Origin: Pyxicephalus adspersus
Taxonomy: Eukaryota > Chordata > Amphibia > Anura > Pyxicephalidae
NCBI RefSeq assembly: GCF_032062135.1
Contig: NC_092869.1
Span: forward strand, 44,727,809-44,791,808
Reading direction: 5' to 3'
DNA length: 64,000 nucleotides
Shown: positions 57,634 to 64,000 of the stretch, piece by piece
Layout of the letters: each line of letters opens with the position of its first letter
Numbering within the stretch: position 1 is the stretch's first letter
Notes under the pieces: generated by a model
What the model saw: only the letters and a program-made list of their open reading frames with translations
Told to the model about the DNA's origin: nothing
Databases searched by the model: none
Translations under genes and position numbers: made by a program

Positions 57634-58515
57634 NNNNNNNNNNNNNNNNNNNNNNNNNNNNNNNNNNNNNNNNNNNNNNNNNNNNNNNNNNNNNNNNNNN
57701 NNNNNNNNNNNNNNNNNNNNNNNNNNNNNNNNNNNNNNNNNNNNNNNNNNNNNNNNNNNNNNNNNNNNNNNNNNNNNNNNNNNNNNNNNNNNNNNNNNNN
57801 NNNNNNNNNNNNNNNNNNNNNNNNNNNNNNNNNNNNNNNNNNNNNNNNNNNNNNNNNNNNNNNNNNNNNNNNNNNNNNNNNNNNNNNNNNNNNNNNNNNN
57901 NNNNNNNNNNNNNNNNNNNNNNNNNNNNNNNNNNNNNNNNNNNNNNNNNNNNNNNNNNNNNNNNNNNNNNNNNNNNNNNNNNNNNNNNNNNNNNNNNNNN
58001 NNNNNNNNNNNNNNNNNNNNNNNNNNNNNNNNNNNNNNNNNNNNNNNNNNNNNNNNNNNNNNNNNNNNNNNNNNNNNNNNNNNNNNNNNNNNNNNNNNNN
58101 NNNNNNNNNNNNNNNNNNNNNNNNNNNNNNNNNNNNNNNNNNNNNNNNNNNNNNNNNNNNNNNNNNNNNNNNNNNNNNNNNNNNNNNNNNNNNNNNNNNN
58201 NNNNNNNNNNNNNNNNNNNNNNNNNNNNNNNNNNNNNNNNNNNNNNNNNNNNNNNNNNNNNNNNNNNNNNNNNNNNNNNNNNNNNNNNNNNNNNNNNNNN
58301 NNNNNNNNNNNNNNNNNNNNNNNNNNNNNNNNNNNNNNNNNNNNNNNNNNNNNNNNNNNNNNNNNNNNNNNNNNNNNNNNNNNNNNNNNNNNNNNNNNNN
58401 NNNNNNNNNNNNNNNNNNNNNNNNNNNNNNNNNNNNNNNNNNNNNNNNNNNNNNNNNNNNNNNNNNNNNNNNNNNNNNNNNNNNNNNNNNNNNNNNNNNN
58501 NNNNNNNNNNNNNNN
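57634..58515. other. Assembly gap (882 N) inside the minisatellite
   Basis: Both flanks are minisatellite units, so the missing sequence is most likely more of the array. Open frames spanning it are artefacts. Confidence 0.95.
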
Positions 58516-58576
58516 CCCCCATACCCTCCTGTTCCCTAATAGAGGTATAGATTAGGACCCTCATACCCCTTGTAGT
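58516..58576. repeat. 40-bp minisatellite (right part)
   Basis: One and a half diverged units ('ccataccctcctgttccc', 'tcataccccttg') close the array. Confidence 0.8.
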
Positions 58577-58579
58577 AGG

Positions 58580-59545
58580 TGTTCCCACTATTGCACATTA
58601 GAATATATTTTATTCATAATATTGTCATTTTTGTCTGGGGATTATGGACAAAGCTTCCCGTATGTGCAGCGATGGTCATGTTCACCCATATTGTTCTTCT
58701 CTATGATTCTATTATATTGAGGATGGCGATGTGTTTGCTGTCCGATGGACATTTCTGCGCTGTAAATATTCCCCAAGGTTTTCCTCTCTGCTGTCACTCA
58801 CATTGCTATCCATATATTACTATTTACAAATCTTAAAAGTTGGAAACTTGTTTCTTAAACTGCTCTGCCCATAACTCATTGCAGAAATCCCATTATATTT
58901 GGTTACAGAAGACTGAGCTTAATATACTGAAAGATGCGCTAGGCCTCTGGCACAATACGCTAATGGGGGAGGGGCATTCTACGGTCCATAAAATAGAGCA
59001 ATTTATATGGTGTCAGAGTCCCGGGATGCCGTTAATTGCCGGAGCTGCCTAATTGTAATGAGAGGAGGCGATAGCATCATGTACAGAATGGAGAAGTGCG
59101 GCTGGCCTGATATTAAAGTATCTCATTTCATTTTATAATTTTCCCTCTTCCAGATACATTGGAACACACAGGTGAAAGAGACATTAATAGCATTAATACG
59201 CCAGTAATTCACAGATTAATCTCAATATTCCTCCTCTCATCTAACACCTCTCACACTGTTACAATGTAGCAATTACAAGTTTACAAGCGATGGCTAGAAT
59301 ATGAGACTCTTGAGCTGGGAGAAGAGCTTCCACTTCTATATAATACACAGCGGCATGATGATTATTGAAGTGTGCATAGAGTCACCCACCTACCTGGATA
59401 ATGCATTCGCCATTAATCTTCATGTAAACCCAAGACCTCATATAAATCAGCAATCTATGGGTATTGTAAAATAATCACTTGCAGTCCTGTCATTAAGCAT
59501 TGTTCATGCATTTTCTGTTTTAGAGTGACAACGCTCGATCTATAG
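58580..59545. other. Repeat-poor block, candidate conserved non-coding element
   Basis: Contains 'gagaggaggcgatagcatca', 'attaatacgccagtaattc' and other AT-rich words with retained CpGs, without repeat words. Frames 58579-58836 and 58840-59052 are not recognisable. Confidence 0.25.
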
Positions 59546-59552
59546 GCCTGAC

Positions 59553-59760
59553 TTATTAAAGCTCTCCAAGGCTGGAGAGGATACACTTTCATCAGTGAAG
59601 CTGGGTGATCCAGAAAACCCGGAATGGATCTGGTCCAGGATTGAAAACATTTGCCAACGTATAGCTAATGACTTTGCATAAATCCATTCTAGGTCTTCTG
59701 GATCACCCAGGTTCACTGATGAAAGCGTATTCTCTCCAGACCTGTGGAGCTTTGATAAAT
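59553..59760. mobile_element. Foldback MITE family F1, copy 4
   Basis: TTATTAAAGCTCTCCAAGG on the left and 'ctccagacctgtggagcttt' on the right, with GATACACTTTCATCAGTGAA against TTCACTGATGAAAGCGTA and GGGTGATCCAG against CTGGATCACCC. Complete length, about 208 bp. Confidence 0.8.
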
Positions 59761-60150
59761 CAATAAATGGGCCCATTTCTCCAATTATTTCCATGTGCCG
59801 TCACCATGTCATGGCCATTTCAACACAGACATTGTATAGGCATAGTCACCATCAGGAAACCTGCCCTGGGAAATGCCATTGCTAAAGTGCATGTAGAAAC
59901 TCTCTGAGATGCCTAAGGATGAAAAAACATAAAACTAGGGATTTTATTTTAAAATTAGTTTTTAATAATATCTCCAAGGACATCAGGAAAGTTTGCTCAT
60001 AAAACGAACTGCTGGCTGTCCATTATATTTGTTGCTTTATTATTAGACTCCACAGCTTTCCTGCCACTCATCTCCATCAGAAGAGCCCATTCACTCCCAC
60101 GAGTTCCATTGTACGGCCTTAATACACAGTGTAGTAGGGTGACATCTGGT
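59761..60150. other. No recognised feature
   Basis: Ordinary sequence leading to the next palindromic-core copies; minus-strand frame 59997-60263 is not supported. Confidence 0.35.
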
Positions 60151-60152
60151 TG

Positions 60153-60228
60153 GACGAAACGCGTAAGGTGAAGCCTAAGCTGGACAGGTGAACATGGGCG
60201 GGTCCACGTACTGATGTCAAACGCGTTA
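60153..60228 (+). repeat. Palindromic-core element, two cores in the same direction
   Basis: GACGAAACGCGTA at 60153-60165 and TCAAACGCGTTAGG at 60217-60230, 64 bp apart in direct orientation. The CCTGA..GAAGC part is not readable for either. Relation to the family rests on the AAACGCGT word alone. Confidence 0.4.
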
Positions 60229-60230
60229 GG

Positions 60231-62035
60231 AGTCAGCGTTACAGTGAGGATCTGTATGCACATCCATGGATGATCTGTTTTAAAGTTTCATTGAGTTTGG
60301 AATTGTTTTAAACTCAAGGATTATAAAAGTTTTGGATGCACATTTAAAATTTAATCGGAAACAACAAGTCGGTTGGAGACCACAGAATGATATTGTCTCC
60401 CTTGAAGTCTTGTATTTTCTTATTGAAGAGTTCAATTGTTTTATTGGATCCACTTTCTGTTGAATAATAACGCATCTCCAAATGATAATATAATTAGGAA
60501 GAATAATTCCTATTAATTGTTAGTGAGTGCTATTTGTGCATTGGCTGATTGATCGGTGACATTTGGAAGATTATTTGTATCAAGTATTCCCATATTAGAA
60601 CATATTTTTAGCACCACTTCTCTAATTTTTTTATTGATTTTTGGGAGGTGATTGATCCTGTGCAGTGCGCGGCTTGTTGGATAACGATAGACCAATTAGT
60701 TTTTGATCACATAGTAGGATATTTGGTATCATAAACTTCAATTTCAATGGAAGAGGGGATTAAAGGGCCTGGATAAGTCTTCCAGAGTTGAGGGATTTTA
60801 TTTGGGATCCCAGCCTGGAGTGTCCTGGAAGGAATGAGTTGGCCACGCACTTTATCCCATTTCCAGTCCAGAAATTAAGGATTGCTAGGAAGCGCCTGGC
60901 CATTGATAAGGACACCTGTCTTTGACACTGGGGGAGTTGCAGCCTGGGGCCAGTTAGCTCAGGTGAATAGGCTGTACACTGGGAGATCTCCCAAAGTTGA
61001 GGTCTGTGGGACCAACAGAGAAGAGCCAAGAGGGTAAAATTTGTGCTTTTGTTTTCATGCTATGGAAACTGTGATCTGATTCAACTTTGTGTTGATTTTG
61101 TAAATAAAAGATTGGCAGTGCACCCTGAATCTAGAAATACATCTCTGCAGTGATTGCTTTTTGAAGAATGTCCCACAACAGGTAGTAATGTGCATTGTGA
61201 CACATGTTGGCAAGAGTGTCAACATGCACCACACTGGATGAAAACAAGTTTACCTATTTTGTGGCAATGCAATACAACACGCAATATAAGCATTGTAGTA
61301 CTGTACTCTTATGAGCAATGTAACAGAGAGACATTCATAATAAATGGTAACATAAAAAACATGGAAACGGTATATTGGCATGCATTGTGGTAACATGAGT
61401 TCATTTTACTGCCCATTTCAGTGTGCATTGCTATGACTAGTGCTAGTCAGATAGTCGTTTTTACCTGGATTTAAGCTATTCTAACCTCTTATCAGAACTT
61501 AGAATTTGGGCAATCCAAGCTGAAATTCTGAGTTTGGATATCTTGTGCATTGTAAATTGCTCATGCTTAGTATCTTCGATTGACAGAAAGCTGCACTGGC
61601 ACTGGTCTTCTACAGAGGGCTGATATCAGTTCACAGCTAACCAATGTGCCATTTTCTGCTAGTCCTAATCATAGGACAGAGCTTGCAGGTAATCCAGGGA
61701 CAGATGAAAAAAGAATGAGGGAAGGGGATAGACAGCTCTTGCTGCTAAATACTTAGTCAAAAGTACTTGGGAGGAAGTGATTTTGGAAAAAGTGATTTTA
61801 CTAATAGTGTGACTGTTAACCAAGTGAAATCACAGCAATTAGTTCTAGTTATAAACAGACAATATTTTTTTAAATTGTGGTGTAACAATTAACCTATTTT
61901 CTGAGCACAATTACAGGTAAACACAGCAGAAAAAAGGTTTCATACGTCCACTATGCTGTTTAAGGTTCCTTGGGTAAAGAAACCATTCCTAGTGATACAT
62001 TAATAATTTTAAACTTTAAAAAATTCCACTCGCCT
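60231..62035. other. No recognised feature
   Basis: Mixed sequence. Around 60770-61150 a GC-richer segment is followed by 'gtaaataaaagattggcag', somewhat like a long terminal repeat with a poly(A) signal, but no boundaries or second copy are visible. Confidence 0.3.
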
Positions 62036-62350
62036 CTAGCCCCAACACAGGAGTAAATGATCCTCTGTGATTTGTATCTGCCACTCTGATCCAAGCAAAT
62101 CCTCTTCCTTGACATCCAACCATTTTCTTGTGTCCAAAGATAAACCAGACATGGACCACACTCTCACTGCATGGCAGTTGATTGCATTGCTGTCATTCAC
62201 ATCGTAAACCATTATTGGGAAATGCCAAAAATTGACCAGGTGAATGTGAAAGGGATGTGGGCACATCCAGACAAGCCAACCATTACAGTGCAGCCAAAGC
62301 ATATTACCAGGACTGGATTTGGAAGAGGCAAAATGTCCAATTGCCCATAA
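62036..62350 (-). other. Unassigned 100-codon open frame
   Basis: Open on the minus strand for about 105 codons, including VYDVNDSNAINCHAVRVWSM and LDTRKWLDVKEEDLLGSEWQ. Composition is mixed and protein-like, but I recognise no family. An L2 tail starts at its upstream side. No splice signal is evident; it could be chance or a decayed coding relic. Confidence 0.2.
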
Positions 62351-62508
62351 CTAATATTTTATTATTATTATTAATTTTATTATTATTAAACAGGATTTAT
62401 ATAGGGCCAACATATTACGCAGCGCTGTACATTAAATAGGGGTAGCAAATAGCATAGCAGTGACACAAGAGGAGAATAGGACCCTGCCCTAAGGAGCTTA
62501 CAATATAT
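62347..62508 (-). mobile_element. L2-type LINE 3' tail
   Basis: On the minus strand: 'gtaagctccttagggcaggg', 'atgtacagcgctgcgtaata', 'tgttggccctatataaatcc', then (AAT)n at 62347-62388. 5' truncated to about 160 bp. Confidence 0.85.
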
Positions 62509-62689
62509 AGGATGGAATAATGCATGGAGCTGGACTATTATGCAAATGGAAACCTCATTGTATATTATTTTAGCTTTGCATAAATTGTGGAAGAGGGTTT
62601 CACAGATATCCAGGACTCCGTTTGTCTATAAATTGGCACCTTAGTGCTCATGTAAGCGGGATCTGCACAAATAAGAGAAATCATGTGAC

Positions 62690-63560
62690 CTGTTCAGTCA
62701 TTTAAGACCATTTTGCATAGATGAGCCACATTGACTGGTAAAATATTCGAATCAGTCACAGCAGCAAAGGATTTTGGGTAATGGCGTTGAAAAACATAAC
62801 ACTTTGGAGAGCCCTTAAAATGACAGTGGCAAGGTCGGACCTTTCCCTCCCGCAGCTTCATTACAATTAAATTGCATAATATATTTATCAGCAGCTCAGA
62901 AAACACCAACGTAAAATAATTGTTTGTGAAGTCACTGACGATTTTGACCCTCCGCATAAAAATATTATTCCCTGACTTCAAAAATAATATGCAAAGCAGC
63001 GGGAAAGAGGAATTATTCAGAATTAATGATTGCACCCTCATCCGAGTTTCAAAGTCATCCGATGACTTCAATTCATTAGCACGAGTGTAGCGTTTTTATT
63101 TTTTTCACCCACCACCATTGACAGGTTCACCGTGCATTTCTAACCCGGGACGGAGGAATTTTTTTCCATACATTTACTTGTCTCTCGTTACGAATAAAGA
63201 TTGATTTTTAAATGCAGGAAAAAAAAGACCCTTTACATTGGCGGAACATTTAGAACCCGTTGAAGTTCATTATGGATGCAAATAACACTTTGGAAACAAT
63301 TACCTGTGGCATTAGAAGTCTGCCAGATGAGAGGGAAATACAATGTTACCGATCGGGTAGTTGTTATGGGGCCCCAGGCGCCGCCATATTTCACAGCAGG
63401 ATGGCAAAATATTTCATAATTACATCGATAGACGATGGCGATCACCATTTATATGCTAATGTCGGCAATACGAGCGGTTTGCAGGTTTGCTGTGGAATCA
63501 GTCAGCCTTTTAATTGTGATAAGTCTTTAGGGGGCCCTTTGATTTAATCTTTAACTATAA
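62690..63560. other. Candidate conserved non-coding element with octamer motif
   Basis: Repeat-free for about 870 bp, with the POU octamer ATGCAAAT at 63276-63283, 'aataatatgcaaag', 'gaattaatgattgc', SOX-like 'aacaattacctgtgg', and retained CpGs. Frames on both strands (62694-63071 -, 63233-63448 -, 63260-63547 +) overlap and match nothing known. Confidence 0.35.
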
Positions 63561-63770
63561 ACCTTTGCGGGCGTTTAACCAGCTTAATCCAGCAACCCTG
63601 GGCACATAATGTTTCGTATTGTCTGGCTTTATGGGACGGGGTGGAGGTCTGATATTGTGGATAGGCGCTGTGAGGTTATTCACCAAAATATAACACCATT
63701 CATTGGACACAGAGGGCTGCGAATATTTCTGCCTTAAAGGGGCAAAGCAGGTGGACCTGAAACCAAAGAT

Positions 63771-63783
63771 GTGAAACGCGTAC
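63771..63783 (+). repeat. Palindromic-core word next to a minisatellite
   Basis: GTGAAACGCGTAC, preceded by a loose 'cctgaaaccaaagat'. Only the GAAACGCGT part is intact. The 22-bp array begins about 45 bp downstream. Confidence 0.4.
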
Positions 63784-63824
63784 AGAAATTTTTTTGCTGC
63801 TGCAGATCATGTGATGTTTCAGGA

Positions 63825-64000
63825 ACACCAGAACCTGAGAATATGAACACCAGAACCTAAGCCTATGGACTACAGAACCTGAGACTATGAACACCAGAAC
63901 CTGAGAAGATGAACACCATAACCCGAGCCTATAAACACCATAACCCGAGCCTATAAACACTAGAACCTGAGAATATCAACACCAAAACCCGTGGATATGT
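63825..64000. repeat. 22-bp minisatellite, truncated by the window end
   Basis: Unit 'aacaccataacccgagccta'+'ta' repeats at 63912, 63934 and 63956 (22 bp). Earlier units vary as 'gaacaccagaacctgagaat'. The minus-strand frame 63700-63960 is low-complexity shadow. Confidence 0.85.

Noticed and set aside
57568..58588. Open frames of 315-329 codons
   Set aside because: They span the 882-N gap inside the 40-bp minisatellite.
60770..61150. Possible solo LTR with AATAAA
   Set aside because: No TG..CA boundaries, no target duplication and no second copy visible.
1..64000. CRISPR arrays, bacterial operons, phage or toxin systems
   Set aside because: The tandem arrays have no unique spacers; repeats, LINEs and MITEs are vertebrate, and no prokaryotic gene structure is present.

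Overview
The window reads as vertebrate, non-coding, repeat-rich nuclear DNA. I infer a neobatrachian frog because many repeats look like families I associate with frog genomes, but no sequence here proves the species. Base composition is AT-leaning. There are no bacterial signatures: no operons, ribosome-binding sites, long intact reading frames or CRISPR. Three assembly gaps (28187-29147, 41238-41801, 57634-58515) interrupt it, two of them inside tandem arrays. I find no intact protein-coding gene. The recognisable coding matter is transposon relics plus one unassigned exon-like relic at 55840-56334.

Layout. 0-10 kb: two copies of a common vertebrate dispersed repeat, a TA-flanked foldback element, a 343-bp tandem duplication and a 573-bp TTAA-flanked piggyBac-type MITE (7022-7594) whose empty site survives as a paralogous duplicate next door. 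10-20 kb: a Tc1-like relic, an L1-like fragment, two foldback MITE copies, a ~40-bp minisatellite and half of an inverted repeat pair. 20-31.5 kb: the other half of that pair, an L2 tail, several copies of a GCGAAACGCGT-core palindromic element, a mariner transposase relic, a 36-bp/255-bp higher-order minisatellite with a gap, and a ~0.25-kb-arm palindrome nested with a TA-flanked MITE. 32-44.5 kb: more dispersed repeats, a MITE carrying a full CTCF core motif, a nested foldback element and an hAT-type MITE with an 8-bp target duplication. 44.5-57 kb: further palindromic-core copies, a CR1 3' end, a truncated L2 LINE with target duplication, and the exon-like relic split by an L2 tail. 57-64 kb: a 40-bp minisatellite with a gap, a fourth foldback MITE, more palindromic-core copies and a 22-bp minisatellite running off the end.

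Between the repeats lie repeat-poor blocks with retained CpGs, octamer and homeobox-type motifs (for example 4980-5560, 13590-14040, 35330-36070, 36900-37600, 42560-43300, 62690-63560). They look like conserved non-coding elements in a gene desert or a large intron, but only an alignment could confirm that.

The most interesting structure is the palindromic-core family. The ~30-45-bp core CCTGA(G/T)GAAGC-loop-GCGAAACGCGT occurs about 14 times at about 10 loci inside otherwise dissimilar flanks. Wherever it is paired the two copies are divergent (head to head), and several copies carry AATAAA 75-146 bp downstream in the sense direction. I cannot name this family.
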